64,000 nucleotides of DNA from Microbacterium pumilum (GCF_039530225.1 NZ_BAAAOH010000001.1:2046001-2110000); one strand, 5' to 3'; positions 25,601 to 34,695 are shown, counted from the stretch's first letter. Numbers and translations: made by a program. Notes: a model not told the origin generated them from the sequence alone.

Positions 25601-27049
25601 ATGTCCTTGAGCTTCGAGCGCACTCAGAGCGTCGCCATCATCGGCGGCGGACCCGGCGGCTACGACGCGGCGCTGGCCGCAGCGCAGCTCGGCGCAGAGG
25701 TCACCGTGGTTGAGCGAGCGGGCATCGGCGGGTCTGCGGTCATCACCGACGTCGTCCCCTCCAAGACCCTCATCGCCACAGCGGATGCGGCCGTCGCGAT
25801 CAGGGGGGCGGGCGAGCTGGGCGTGCAGCTGTTCGCCAAAGGCGCCGAGGGCAAGCCGTTGAAGCCCGAGATCGCGATCAACCTTTCAGCCGTCAACAAG
25901 CGACTGCTGTCGCTTGCGCGGCAGCAGTCGGACGACATGCGGGCGTCCCTGGTCGAGGCGGGCGTACGGATCATCTCGGGGCACGGCCGCCTCGAGGGGG
26001 ATGATGCGGTGATCGTGTCGACGGGGCCCGGTGGCACCGACTTCGACCGGATCGAAGCCGACACCTTCGTGGTGTCGACGGGCTCGTCGCCGCGCGAACT
26101 GGCATCCGCGAAGCCCGACGGCGAACGCATCCTCACGTGGACGCAGCTGTACGAGATGGCCGCGCTCCCCCCGCACCTGATCGTCGTCGGCTCGGGTGTC
26201 ACGGGCGCCGAGTTCGCCTCGGCGTACATGAACCTCGGCGCAAAGGTCACGCTCGTCTCGAGTCGCGACCAGGTGCTGCCGGGCGAGGACACGGATGCCG
26301 CGGTCGTCCTCGAGCGCGTCTTCAAGCGCGGCGGGATGACGGTGCTGTCGAAGTCGCGCGCAGAGAAGGTCGAGCGGGTCGGCGATGGCGTGCTCGTGAC
26401 CCTCGCCGACGGCAGGACCGTCGAGGGCAGCCATTGCCTCATGGCCGTGGGCTCGATCCCGAACACCGCGGGCATCGGTCTCGAGGAGGCGGGCATCCAG
26501 ATGACGGACTCGGGACACATCCAGGTCAATCGCGTCGCTCGCACGTCGGTGCCGAACATCTACGCGGCCGGCGACTGCACGACCTTCGTGCCGCTCGCCT
26601 CGGTCGCCTCGATGCAGGGGCGGACCGCGGTGTTCCACGCGCTCGGAGACGTCGTCATCCCGCTCGAGCGCCGCCGGATCACGTCCAACATCTTCACGGC
26701 GCCCGAGATCGCGACGGTGGGCTGGCAGGAGAAGGACATCACCGACGGCCTCATCAACGGCGTGGTCCACAAGCTGCCGCTCGCGGCGAACCCGCGCGCC
26801 AAGATGATGGGCATCAAGGACGGCTTCGTCAAGCTCATCGCCCGGCAGGGCAGCGGCACGGTCATCGGCGGCGTGATCGTCGGGCCCCGGGCATCCGAAC
26901 TGATCTACCCGATCGCGATCGCGGTCGAACGCCGCCTCACCGTCGACCAGGTATCACGCGTGTTCGCCGTGTATCCGTCGCTGTCGGGCAGCATCACGGA
27001 TGCCGCGCGCGCGATGCACATCGTCGACCGTGCCAACGAGGACGGCTGA
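25601..27049 (+). CDS. lpdA: LpdA-type NAD(P)H:quinone oxidoreductase (Lpd-like flavoprotein)
   Basis: A 482-residue pyridine nucleotide-disulfide oxidoreductase family protein. FAD site GGGPGGYDAA at about residues 10-19, NAD site VVGSGVTGAEFASA near 190, second FAD motif IYAAGDCT near 325 and a C-terminal dimerisation domain. The redox-active CxxxxC is absent: the region reads GIGGSAVITDVVPSK with no cysteine. That matches Rv3303c of M. tuberculosis, which acts on quinones rather than lipoamide. ATG at 25601 is favoured over upstream starts by a -10 box 6 nt ahead. Confidence 0.9.
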   Translation: MSLSFERTQSVAIIGGGPGGYDAALAAAQLGAEVTVVERAGIGGSAVITDVVPSKTLIATADAAVAIRGAGELGVQLFAKGAEGKPLKPEIAINLSAVNKRLLSLARQQSDDMRASLVEAGVRIISGHGRLEGDDAVIVSTGPGGTDFDRIEADTFVVSTGSSPRELASAKPDGERILTWTQLYEMAALPPHLIVVGSGVTGAEFASAYMNLGAKVTLVSSRDQVLPGEDTDAAVVLERVFKRGGMTVLSKSRAEKVERVGDGVLVTLADGRTVEGSHCLMAVGSIPNTAGIGLEEAGIQMTDSGHIQVNRVARTSVPNIYAAGDCTTFVPLASVASMQGRTAVFHALGDVVIPLERRRITSNIFTAPEIATVGWQEKDITDGLINGVVHKLPLAANPRAKMMGIKDGFVKLIARQGSGTVIGGVIVGPRASELIYPIAIAVERRLTVDQVSRVFAVYPSLSGSITDAARAMHIVDRANEDG

Positions 27050-27084
27050 CCCCGGGCTGCCGTTCGCCGAGACCCGGGGTCGCT

Positions 27085-27485
27085 GCCGAGACCTGGTGGT
27101 AGGCCGCAGGGTTTCGGTCGAAACGCCGGGCCTCGGCGGAGAGCCAGGTCTGGTCGGGGCCGACCTGTTGCCGAGACCCGGGGTTGCCGCTGAGACCTGA
27201 TGGTGGGCCGGAGGGCGTCGGTCGAAACGCGGGGTCTCGGCGGAATCGCCGTCGCACCGGCTGAGCACGGACGGGTGGTGTCCGGGCTTCGGGTCCAGCC
27301 CCCGCATCCGCGGCCCAGAACCACCTTCGGCGCCGAGACCACCCGCGAACCGCCCTCGCCGAGACCTGCACCCCCGCCGAGACGGCGTCCCGCGCCGTGA
27401 CGGCTCACCCTCGCCGAAACCGCATCCCCCGCCGAGACCTGGTGGTAGGCCGCAGGGTCTGGGCCCAAACGCCGGGTCTCAGCGA
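27085..27485. repeat. Three copies of a ~55-bp GAGACCTGGTGG palindromic element
   Basis: Copies at 27085-27139, 27189-27243 and 27431-27485 share GCCGAGACCTGGTGGTAGG, GGCCGCAGGG, AAACGCCGGG and a closing CTCGGCGG. Ends are complementary (GCCGAGACC with GGTCTCGGC in copy 2). Shorter fragments such as GCCGAGACC recur between them. They fill the 477-bp convergent gap between lpdA and the carboxylase alpha gene. Nothing else was seen in that gap. Confidence 0.75.
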
Positions 27486-27526
27486 AAATGCGCGCGGGCG
27501 TGCGGACGACCGCCGGCGCGCCGAGC

Positions 27527-29293
27527 CTACGAAATCGTCAGCAGGGCGTGGCCGGCTGCGACCGTCGCTCCGGGCGAGGCGTTGATCGCGCCGATGATGC
27601 CGTCCTTGTGCGCTTGGATGGGCTGCTCCATCTTCATCGCCTCGAGCACCACGACGAGGTCGCCCTTGACGACGTGCTGACCGTCTTCGACGGCGACCTT
27701 GACGATCGTCGCCTGCATCGGCGACTTGACGGCATCGCCCGACGAGCCGGCGACGGCAGACGCAGCGTGCGACCGGCGTGACGGCGGCACGGCCGCGGGG
27801 CGTCCGATCGCGCGCGGTGCGGCGACGATCCGGTCCGGCAGGCTCACCTCGAGGCGCTTGCCGGCGACCTCGACGACGACCGTGTGGCGGCTCTCCGGTG
27901 CTGCGGGCGCATCGAGCTCGCCATCCCACGGCGGGATGTCGTTGACGAACTCCGTCTCGATCCACCGCGTGAAGACGCCGAAGCGTCCGTCTTCGGCCGT
28001 GAAGGCGGCATCCCGGACGACTTTGCGGTGGAAGGGCAGAACCGTGGGGAGCCCGGCGACTTCGAACTCGTCCAGGGCTCGGCGGGCGCGCTCGAGTGCC
28101 TCGCTGCGGTCGCGGCCCGTGACGATGATCTTGGCGAGCAGCGAGTCGAAGGCGCCGCCGACGCTGTCGCCGGCCGTGACACCCGAATCGAGCCGGATGC
28201 CGGGGCCGCCGAACGTCTTGAACACGTGGATCGGTCCGGGCTGGGGGAGGAATCCGCGACCCGGGTCTTCGCCGTTGATGCGGAATTCGATCGAGTGGCC
28301 CTCGGGGGTCGGATCGCCGTATCCGATGTCCTCACCTTCGGCGATGCGGAACTGCTCGCGCACCAGGTCGATGCCGGTCACCTCTTCGGAGACCGGATGC
28401 TCGACCTGCAGTCGCGTGTTGACCTCGAGGAACGAGATCGTGCCGTCGGCGCCGATCAGGAACTCGCACGTGCCCGCTCCGACATAGCCGACCTCACGCA
28501 GGATCGCCTTCGAGGCGTCGTACAGCGTCTGGTTCTGCGCGTCGGAGAGGAACGGGGCCGGGGCCTCTTCGACGAGCTTCTGGTGGCGGCGCTGCAGAGA
28601 GCAGTCGCGGGTCGAGATCACGACGACGTTGCCCGCGGCATCCGCGAGGCACTGCGTCTCGACATGTCGCGGCTTGTCGAGGTACTTCTCGACGAAGCAC
28701 TCGCCGCGGCCGAAGGCTGAGATCGCCTCGCGCGTCGCCGAATCGAACATCTCGGAGATCTCGTCGACCGTGCGGGCGACCTTGAGGCCGCGGCCGCCGC
28801 CGCCGTAGGCGGCCTTGATCGCGATCGGCAGTCCGTGCTGCTCGACGAATGCGAGCACTTCGCTCGCGTCGGCGACCGGGCCGGGCGTGCCGGGTGCGAG
28901 AGGTGCCCCGACCTTCTCGGCGACGTGCCGGGCCGTGACCTTGTCGCCCAGGGCCTCGATCGCATCGGGGCTCGGACCGATCCAGATCAGTCCGGCATCG
29001 ATCACGGCGCGCGCGAAGTCGGCGTTCTCGGCGAGGAATCCGTAGCCCGGGTGGATCGCGTCCGCGCCGGAGCGCCGAGCGATCGAGAGGATCTTCTCGA
29101 CCGAGAGGTACGTGTCGCCGCTCGTCGAGCCGTCGAGCGCGTACGACTCGTCGGCGAGTCGAGCGTGCATGGCGTCGCGGTCCGGGTCCGCATACACCGC
29201 GACCGACAGCTTGCCTGCGTCGCGCGCGGCACGGATGACACGTACGGCGATCTCGCCGCGGTTCGCGATGAGCACCTTGGCGATAGGGGGCAT
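27527..29293 (-). CDS. accA3: Acyl-CoA carboxylase alpha subunit (biotin carboxylase plus BCCP)
   Basis: A 588-residue fusion of biotin carboxylase (about 1-450) and biotin carboxyl carrier domain (about 515-588). Visible are the ATP-grasp loop [24 protein letters not shown] and the biotinylation motif EAMKME with K554. The enzyme carboxylates biotin for the acetyl/propionyl-CoA carboxylase; beta and epsilon chains are encoded at 34696-36509 and the biotin ligase at 38989. ATG at 29293 was chosen over one 51 bp upstream because TAGGCT precedes it by 7 nt (leaderless) and the protein then begins directly with [15 protein letters not shown]. Confidence 0.96.
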   Translation of the reverse strand: MPPIAKVLIANRGEIAVRVIRAARDAGKLSVAVYADPDRDAMHARLADESYALDGSTSGDTYLSVEKILSIARRSGADAIHPGYGFLAENADFARAVIDAGLIWIGPSPDAIEALGDKVTARHVAEKVGAPLAPGTPGPVADASEVLAFVEQHGLPIAIKAAYGGGGRGLKVARTVDEISEMFDSATREAISAFGRGECFVEKYLDKPRHVETQCLADAAGNVVVISTRDCSLQRRHQKLVEEAPAPFLSDAQNQTLYDASKAILREVGYVGAGTCEFLIGADGTISFLEVNTRLQVEHPVSEEVTGIDLVREQFRIAEGEDIGYGDPTPEGHSIEFRINGEDPGRGFLPQPGPIHVFKTFGGPGIRLDSGVTAGDSVGGAFDSLLAKIIVTGRDRSEALERARRALDEFEVAGLPTVLPFHRKVVRDAAFTAEDGRFGVFTRWIETEFVNDIPPWDGELDAPAAPESRHTVVVEVAGKRLEVSLPDRIVAAPRAIGRPAAVPPSRRSHAASAVAGSSGDAVKSPMQATIVKVAVEDGQHVVKGDLVVVLEAMKMEQPIQAHKDGIIGAINASPGATVAAGHALLTIS

Positions 29294-29300
29294 GTGTGCC

Positions 29301-29306
29301 AGCCTA
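29301..29306 (-). promoter_or_regulatory. TAGGCT -10 box of accA3
   Basis: The minus-strand TAGGCT is followed by seven bases and the ATG at 29293. No ribosome-binding sequence fits in the gap, so a leaderless start is likely. Confidence 0.55.
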
Positions 29307-29371
29307 CCGACGGCCACCGCATCGCCTTTGGCCGGTTCGTACAAGAAGCGCCCGAAAACGTGGGCTTCCTA

Positions 29372-30061
29372 CTACAACGTCGGATCCTCACCCGGCGCGG
29401 TCCCGAGTGACGGATCGGTGGTGCTCCAGAGGTCGGTCCACTCGATGTCCAGCTCGCGGACGAGCCGCCGCAGCGTCGAGACCGACATCCCCACGACGGT
29501 CGACGGATCGCCCTCGATGCGGGTGATGAACGCTCCGCCGAGGCTGTCGACGGTGAACGCGCCGGCGACGAGCAGCGGTTCGCCGGAAGCGACGTAGACA
29601 TCGATCTCGGCATCCGTCACGTCGTCCGCGAAGGTGACGGATGCCGCAGCCACTGCGTGCGCCTCGCGGGGAGCCTTGCCGGGCGACAGGCGGACGACCG
29701 CGTGACCCGAGTGCAGCACCCCCGTCCGTCCGCGCATCGCGTGCCAGCGCGCGGTCGCATTCGCCGCGGTGTAGGGCTTTCCGAGCACCGCGCCGTCGAT
29801 CTCGAACATCGAGTCGCCGCCGACGACGATTCCGTCGAAATCGGGGATGTCGTCCGCCAGTCGTGCCGCGACCTCGGCGGCCTTGCGGCGCGCGAGCAGC
29901 AGGACATGCTCATCAGGTGCCAGCACACGGCCCGCCGCGGCCTCAACGGATTCGATCACGGTTTCCTCGTCGACATCCGGAGCGATGGTCAGGGGGCGGA
30001 TGCCGAACTGCTGCAGCAGCATCAGGCGAGCGGGCGAGGTCGAGGCGAGGCACACGCGCAT
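29372..30061 (-). CDS. maf: Maf family nucleoside triphosphate pyrophosphatase
   Basis: A 229-residue Maf protein that hydrolyses non-canonical or methylated nucleoside triphosphates, typically dTTP/UTP or modified forms. Marks are LASTSPARLMLLQQ at residues 5-18, VVGGDSMFEIDG near 78, LGKP near 92 and SGEPLLVAGAFTVDSLGGAFI near 160. It lies directly upstream of accA3, the same neighbourhood as Rv3282 near accA3 in M. tuberculosis. ATG at 30061 is 6 nt from a TACGGT box that overlaps the promoter of the divergent methyltransferase gene. Confidence 0.93.
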   Translation of the reverse strand: MRVCLASTSPARLMLLQQFGIRPLTIAPDVDEETVIESVEAAAGRVLAPDEHVLLLARRKAAEVAARLADDIPDFDGIVVGGDSMFEIDGAVLGKPYTAANATARWHAMRGRTGVLHSGHAVVRLSPGKAPREAHAVAAASVTFADDVTDAEIDVYVASGEPLLVAGAFTVDSLGGAFITRIEGDPSTVVGMSVSTLRRLVRELDIEWTDLWSTTDPSLGTAPGEDPTL

Positions 30062-30067
30062 GGCTCC

Positions 30068-30077
30068 ACCGTATGCT
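30068..30077. promoter_or_regulatory. Overlapping divergent -10 boxes of maf and the RNA methyltransferase gene
   Basis: Minus-strand TACGGT (30068-30073) sits 6 nt before the maf ATG. Plus-strand TATGCT (30072-30077) sits 6 nt before the GTG at 30084. The hexamers share two bases, so RNA polymerase could open only one promoter at a time, and each -35 region must lie in the other gene. Confidence 0.5.
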
Positions 30078-30083
30078 CAATCC

Positions 30084-31430
30084 GTGGACGCTTCGACGGA
30101 TGCCGCGGGCGGCCTGCTCGATCTCGACATCACCGGAGTCGCGCACGGCGGCGTGTTCATCGGCCGCCACGAGGGACGCGTCGTCTTCGTTCCGGATGCC
30201 ATCCCCGGCGAGCGGGTGCGGGTTCGCGTCACGGATGCCGCGGGCGACGACAGCGATCGCAAGCGCTTCTGGCGCGGCGAGGCGCTCGAGATCCTGGATG
30301 CGTCGCCTTATCGTCGGCGGCACGTCTGGCGCCAGGCCGACATCGACGTGCCACCCGAAGACCGGCCGGGCGGGGCGGACTTCGGGCACATCGACCTCGA
30401 CCACCAGCGCGCGCTCAAGCTGGAGGTGCTCACCGACGCGCTGCACCGGATCGGCGGGCTGGACGTGCATGCCGGCATCTCGGGGCCCTCGGCGCCGCTG
30501 GCCGAAGACCTCGAGCACGCGATGGCGGAGGAGACCCCGGACGGCACGCGCTGGCGCACCCGCGTGAGCCTGCACGTCGATGCCGACGGCCGGGTAGGGC
30601 CGTTCGCGGCGCGGAGTCATCGCGTGATCCCGGTGGCGGATCTTCCGCTCGCGACCGACGAGGTGCAGCGCGTGGCACTGGGCCTCACATCGGGTAAGCC
30701 CGGCCGCATCGACGTGGTGCAGCCATCGGACGGACGCGTGCGCGTCATCCCGCGACCCGAATCGAATCGCCGCCGATCCGCGCGCCCCGACGAACGAGCG
30801 CGAGAGGTCGTGCTCGAGCGGGTCGGTGACCGCGACTTCCGCGTCGATGCGGGCGGGTTCTGGCAGGTGCATCGCCTCGCAGCCCACGCGCTCACCGATC
30901 TCGTGACGGCCAGGCTCCGCGACGGGTCGGGGGGCTGGGCGGTCGAGCCCGATGCCTGGCACCTGGACCTGTACGGCGGCGTCGGCCTGTTCGCCGCGAC
31001 CCTCGGAGACCTGGGGGGTCCGCTCACGCGGGTGACGAGCGTCGAGTCCGACCCGCGGGCCACCGATCACGCGAAGGAGAACCTCGCGGAGTGGGTGGGA
31101 GCGCGCGCCGAGACTGCGCGCGTCGACAGGTGGCTTGCCCGCACGGTCGTCGAGGCATCCGCCGGTGCACGAGAGCGTCTGTCGCGGGGGATCGTGGTAC
31201 TCGACCCGCCGCGATCGGGAGCCGGACGTCAGGTGGTCGAGTCGGTCGCGGCCCTGGATCCCGCCCGCGTCGTCTACGTCGCGTGCGACCCGGTGGCACT
31301 CGCCCGCGATCTCGCGATCTTCCGCACGGCGGGCTACGAGACGGGGCAGGTCGACGCCCTCGATCTGTTTCCGAATTCCCATCACGTCGAAGCGGTCGCC
31401 GTCCTCACTCGGGGCGGTGCGCCGCGCTAA
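30084..31430 (+). CDS. TrmA/RlmC/RlmD-family RNA uracil-5 methyltransferase
   Basis: A 448-residue SAM-dependent methyltransferase. A TRAM-like N-terminal part (GVFIGRHEGRVVFVPDAIPGERVRVRV) precedes the catalytic domain with LDLYGGVGLFAATL near residue 296, the DPPRSGAG motif near 375 and VVYVACDPVALARDL near 397, which holds the nucleophilic cysteine. Target is probably a uracil in rRNA or tRNA. No N-terminal iron-sulfur cysteine set is evident. GTG at 30084 with TATGCT 6 nt ahead is preferred; an ATG at 30060 is possible. The TAA stop is part of the next gene's -10 box. Confidence 0.87.
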   Translation: MDASTDAAGGLLDLDITGVAHGGVFIGRHEGRVVFVPDAIPGERVRVRVTDAAGDDSDRKRFWRGEALEILDASPYRRRHVWRQADIDVPPEDRPGGADFGHIDLDHQRALKLEVLTDALHRIGGLDVHAGISGPSAPLAEDLEHAMAEETPDGTRWRTRVSLHVDADGRVGPFAARSHRVIPVADLPLATDEVQRVALGLTSGKPGRIDVVQPSDGRVRVIPRPESNRRRSARPDERAREVVLERVGDRDFRVDAGGFWQVHRLAAHALTDLVTARLRDGSGGWAVEPDAWHLDLYGGVGLFAATLGDLGGPLTRVTSVESDPRATDHAKENLAEWVGARAETARVDRWLARTVVEASAGARERLSRGIVVLDPPRSGAGRQVVESVAALDPARVVYVACDPVALARDLAIFRTAGYETGQVDALDLFPNSHHVEAVAVLTRGGAPR

Positions 31431-31433
31431 CCT
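31428..31433 (+). promoter_or_regulatory. TAACCT -10 box of the response regulator gene
   Basis: TAACCT overlaps the TAA stop of the methyltransferase gene and lies 6 nt before the ATG at 31440. The intervening GAGGGC could also be a weak ribosome site. Confidence 0.45.
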
Positions 31434-31439
31434 GAGGGC

Positions 31440-32114
31440 ATGACCCGCGTGGCGCTGATCGACGATCACGAGTCCGTGCGGCTCGGACTCGAGGCGGCGT
31501 GCGCGCGGGCCGGCAAGGATGTGGTCTTCTCGGGCAGCAACGTCACCGAGTATCTCGATTGGCGGGCGTTCAGCGCAGGGCTCCCCGCCGACGTCGTGGT
31601 GCTCGACCTGACGCTCGGCGACGGCACCACCGTGACCGAGAACGTCAGGCGACTCGTCCGCGACGGGTCGAGCGTCATCATCCACAGCGTCGCCGATCGA
31701 CCGGCCGCGGTGCGCGAGGCGCTCGCCGCCGGCGCCGCCGGGATCGTGAGCAAGGCGTCGCCGATCGGCGACGTCATCGCCGCGATCGCCACGGTCGCCC
31801 GTGGCGAGCCGCTCAACAACGTCGAGTGGGCGAGTGCCGTCGAGGGCGACCGCGCGTTCGCGGACGCGCAGCTGTCCGCGCGCGAACGCGATGTGCTGCG
31901 TCTGTACGCCGCGGGTCTCCCTCTCAAAGTGGTGGCCGACCGGCTCGGCGTGGCCTACTCCACGGCCAAGGAGAACATCACGCGCGTGCGGGTCAAATAC
32001 GTCGAGGTAGGGCGCCCGGCGCCCACGAAGGTCGACCTGCTCCGGCGCGCGATGGAGGACGGCATCCTCGCGGAGCCCGCTTCCGATCCGAGAGGGCCGG
32101 CGGGTGACGACTGA
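31440..32114 (+). CDS. NarL/LuxR-family response regulator
   Basis: A 224-residue two-domain regulator. The receiver has acidic D8 and D9, phospho-acceptor D56 in VVVLDLTLGD and K105 in GIVSKASP. The LuxR-type HTH is at about 145-210 (LSARERDVLRLYAAGLPLKVVADRLGVAYSTAKENI, close to the canonical form but with YSTAKENI). Genes for a histidine kinase and a kinase-like membrane protein follow with overlaps, so they form one signalling unit. Target genes are unknown. Confidence 0.9.
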   Translation: MTRVALIDDHESVRLGLEAACARAGKDVVFSGSNVTEYLDWRAFSAGLPADVVVLDLTLGDGTTVTENVRRLVRDGSSVIIHSVADRPAAVREALAAGAAGIVSKASPIGDVIAAIATVARGEPLNNVEWASAVEGDRAFADAQLSARERDVLRLYAAGLPLKVVADRLGVAYSTAKENITRVRVKYVEVGRPAPTKVDLLRRAMEDGILAEPASDPRGPAGDD

Positions 32115-33351
32115 AGCGCCCAGCGCGGTCCTCGACAACGCGTGGGGGCACATCCCCCAGACGCGCGAGTCCACCGCCGGAATCGGCTCGTTCACCCAGA
32201 CCCGCGTCGAGCGGATCATCTCGCTCGTAGCCGGATTCGGCTCGCTCGTGCTCGGCACGCAGGCATTCGTCGCCGCGCTGGGACCCCACGACGAGATCCC
32301 CGGCTGGCACACCCCGCTCATGGTCGCGGTGTTCGTGCCGCTGACGGCGATGATCCTCGCGTGCATGATCGGCTGGGCGGTGCACCTCACCGCAGGCATC
32401 TTCGCGTTCGTCTACGTGGCGGCACTCGCGGTGTGGCCGATCGCGACCGCCGGCACCATCCCATCGTCGACGGCCGAGCCGTGGATCTGGTACCTGGTCA
32501 ACATCGCGACACTCGCCGCCGTCCTCGCGTTTCCACTGCCCCTGCAGATCGTCTGGACGGTGCTCGCACCGCTGCTGTTCGGCCTGGTGCGGCTCATCCA
32601 GGGCGGGTTCGCGCGGGACTTCTGGTTCTCGGTCGCGCTCGACGTGTCGTTCGCCCTGATCCTGGGAGGGGTGATCCTGACGCTCGGCTGGCTGTTCCGC
32701 TCGGTCGCCGCGAATGTGGACGAGACGCGGGCGCGCGCGGTCGCGTCGTACGCGCAGGCGGCGGCCGCGGATGCCGCAGAGCAGGAGCGCATCGCAGTGG
32801 CAGCGCTGATGCACGACAGTGTGCTGGCCGCGCTCATCGCCGCCGAGCGCGCGGAGACTCCGCGCGAGCGCACCCTCGCGGCCGGCATGGCGCGCGAAGC
32901 GCTGACGAGGCTCGCCAATACCGAGCAGGACGCCGGGGAAGGGCCGGATGAGCCGGTCGGCGCCGCCGCCGTCGCAGACGCGATCGAGGCCGCGGCACGC
33001 GAGCTCGGCGTCGACCTCACGATCGCACGGTCCGTCGGACCTGGTGCGCCGACCATCCCCGGGCGGGTCGCCCGGGCGCTCACGCTGTCGGCGACGCAGG
33101 CCGTGGCCAACGCGCTGCAGCATGCAGAGGGCAAGGGGCTCGCCGTGTCGGTCGCGGCGTCCTACGGCGAGCTGAGCATCGAGGTCCGCGACACCGGACC
33201 CGGGTTCGACCTGGGCGAGGTGCCGGACGACCGGCTCGGCATCCGTGCGTCGATCTTCGCGCGCGTGGCCGCGATCGGAGGCACCGCTGACATCGACAGC
33301 GGCGAGCGCGGCACCAAGGTGCGGCTGGTGTGGCGCGGGGGTGCGCCATGA
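32104..33351 (+). CDS. Sensor histidine kinase, HisKA_3-like
   Basis: A 415-residue kinase. About six hydrophobic segments span residues 38-200 with little extracytoplasmic sequence. The phospho-acceptor is probably H237 in AALMHDSVLAAL, a variant HisKA_3 box. The ATPase part has the N box ATQAVANALQHA near 335 and G boxes DTGPGFD and LGIRASIFARVAAIGG. GTG at 32104 overlaps the response regulator by 11 bp. The lack of a large sensor domain suggests sensing within the membrane (inference). Confidence 0.88.
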   Translation: MTTEAPSAVLDNAWGHIPQTRESTAGIGSFTQTRVERIISLVAGFGSLVLGTQAFVAALGPHDEIPGWHTPLMVAVFVPLTAMILACMIGWAVHLTAGIFAFVYVAALAVWPIATAGTIPSSTAEPWIWYLVNIATLAAVLAFPLPLQIVWTVLAPLLFGLVRLIQGGFARDFWFSVALDVSFALILGGVILTLGWLFRSVAANVDETRARAVASYAQAAAADAAEQERIAVAALMHDSVLAALIAAERAETPRERTLAAGMAREALTRLANTEQDAGEGPDEPVGAAAVADAIEAAARELGVDLTIARSVGPGAPTIPGRVARALTLSATQAVANALQHAEGKGLAVSVAASYGELSIEVRDTGPGFDLGEVPDDRLGIRASIFARVAAIGGTADIDSGERGTKVRLVWRGGAP

Positions 33352-34412
33352 TCAGCGTCCGCAACGTGCTCGTCGGCCTCGCGATGGCTTTCACGGCCTA
33401 CCTCGCGGCCCGGGGACTGTGGTGGACGGGGCCGGTGCCGGTTCAAGAGCCGATCGTGGTCATCGCAGCGCTCGGGCTGTATCTCGTCACCACCTGGCTG
33501 TGCCTGTTCTGGGAGCCGTTGCGTGCAGCGCCGAGGGAGGTCGACGGTTCACTCCCGCCTGGCGTTCCCCGTGGCCCGTCGAAGCTGCCCGCGATCGCCG
33601 CGGCGCTCGCCCTGGCGTGCGCCTTCCTCGTGCCGAGCGCCATCTCGGTGGCTGTGGGACCCGCATCCCGCACGGCATCGTTCGCCACGTGGTACCTCGG
33701 CGGCATAGGCGCGCTCATGACGATCGTCATCGTGCGCCGCAGGGCGTGGACCGCGTGGATCGGCATCGCCGCATTGGGAGTCGCATCCATGATCTGGATG
33801 GGGCCGGCGAACGCCCTCGGGCTCGGTCTGGTGGGATCGGTGGTGTGGGTCGCCTCCGCGCAGCTGCTCCTGCGCTCGATGGATCGGGCTGCTCGCGACA
33901 CCGCGCGACTTGCGCAGCTGCAGCGCGCGGCATCGGCCTGGCAGGCGTCGCAGGTCGGCCGCCAGCGCGAGCGCCGTCTCCAGGTGCAGGAGGCGCTCGA
34001 GGTCGCAGGTCCGGTGCTCGCCCGGACGGTGTCGTCGGGAGGTGTGCTGAGCGCGGAGGATCGCCTCGAAGCCCGGCTCGCGGAGGGACGCCTGCGCGAT
34101 GAGATGCGCGGTCCGCGCCTGCTCGACGACGACGTGCGCACCGAGCTCGAGCGCGCACGCCGCCGTGGGGCGAACGTCACCGTGCTCGATGAGGGCGGTC
34201 TCGACGGAATGGACGAGGAGTCGCTGGCCATCATCCGCGCACAACTCGCCGACACGCTTCGGTCGGCCAGCTCCGACCGCCTGTACATCCGCACATCGCC
34301 CCATGAGACGGTCGCCGTGACGGTCGTCGGTCGCTCCGTCGCGGGCGCGGGATGGAGCGACGAGGACGCCGTCGACCTGTGGCGCGAGATCGCGCATCCG
34401 CACGTCGACTGA
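33348..34412 (+). CDS. Six-TM membrane protein with coiled coil, possible degenerate kinase
   Basis: A 354-residue protein, start ATG 33348 overlapping the kinase stop (ATGA). Hydrophobic segments lie near residues 5-22, 37-55, 80-98, 108-126, 133-150 and 155-170. A charged helical stretch follows (about 175-270, RQRERRLQVQEAL), then a small alpha/beta part with RLYIRTSPHETVAVTVVGRS. The layout mirrors the preceding histidine kinase, but no phospho-acceptor HD box, N box or G boxes are seen. It may be a kinase partner or anti-kinase (inference). No known function. Confidence 0.7.
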   Translation: MISVRNVLVGLAMAFTAYLAARGLWWTGPVPVQEPIVVIAALGLYLVTTWLCLFWEPLRAAPREVDGSLPPGVPRGPSKLPAIAAALALACAFLVPSAISVAVGPASRTASFATWYLGGIGALMTIVIVRRRAWTAWIGIAALGVASMIWMGPANALGLGLVGSVVWVASAQLLLRSMDRAARDTARLAQLQRAASAWQASQVGRQRERRLQVQEALEVAGPVLARTVSSGGVLSAEDRLEARLAEGRLRDEMRGPRLLDDDVRTELERARRRGANVTVLDEGGLDGMDEESLAIIRAQLADTLRSASSDRLYIRTSPHETVAVTVVGRSVAGAGWSDEDAVDLWREIAHPHVD

Positions 34413-34484
34413 GGGAGCTCGGAGACAAGCTCGCTCCCCGTCCCGGCGGGGGAGGGGAGCCAGGGCGGGGAGCGGAATCGAAGG

Positions 34485-34519
34485 AGGCGAGGGGCGGCGA
34501 AGCCGCCCGCCCCTCGCCT
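34485..34519. terminator. Bidirectional hairpin at a convergent junction
   Basis: AGGCGAGGGGC at 34485-34495 pairs perfectly with GCCCCTCGCCT at 34509-34519, with inner GGC/GCC pairing around GAA. It lies between the 3' ends of the membrane-partner gene (+) and accE (-). Confidence 0.7.
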
Positions 34520-34521
34520 AG

Positions 34522-34546
34522 CGGACGGTTACCCGAAAACCGTCCG
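34522..34546. terminator. Second hairpin at the same convergent junction
   Basis: CGGACGGTT at 34522-34530 pairs with AACCGTCCG at 34538-34546 around a 7-nt loop. Two bases separate it from the preceding hairpin. The remaining 150 bp up to accE show nothing recognisable. Confidence 0.65.
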
Positions 34547-34695
34547 CGTGGCCGAACCTGAGATCTCCGCAGAGCGTTGATCAGGTCAGCCGAACGCAGA
34601 AGCGTTCCAGCGGTTCAAGTATGCAAGGGGGGTGTGGGCCCCGTCTGTAGGTATTTCGGGGGACATGCCGCCACGAAATGAACTCATGACGAGCG

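Noticed and set aside
34413..34695. tRNA or small RNA gene in the convergent gap
   Set aside because: Two terminator-like hairpins are present, but no cloverleaf, T-loop or CCA end could be found.
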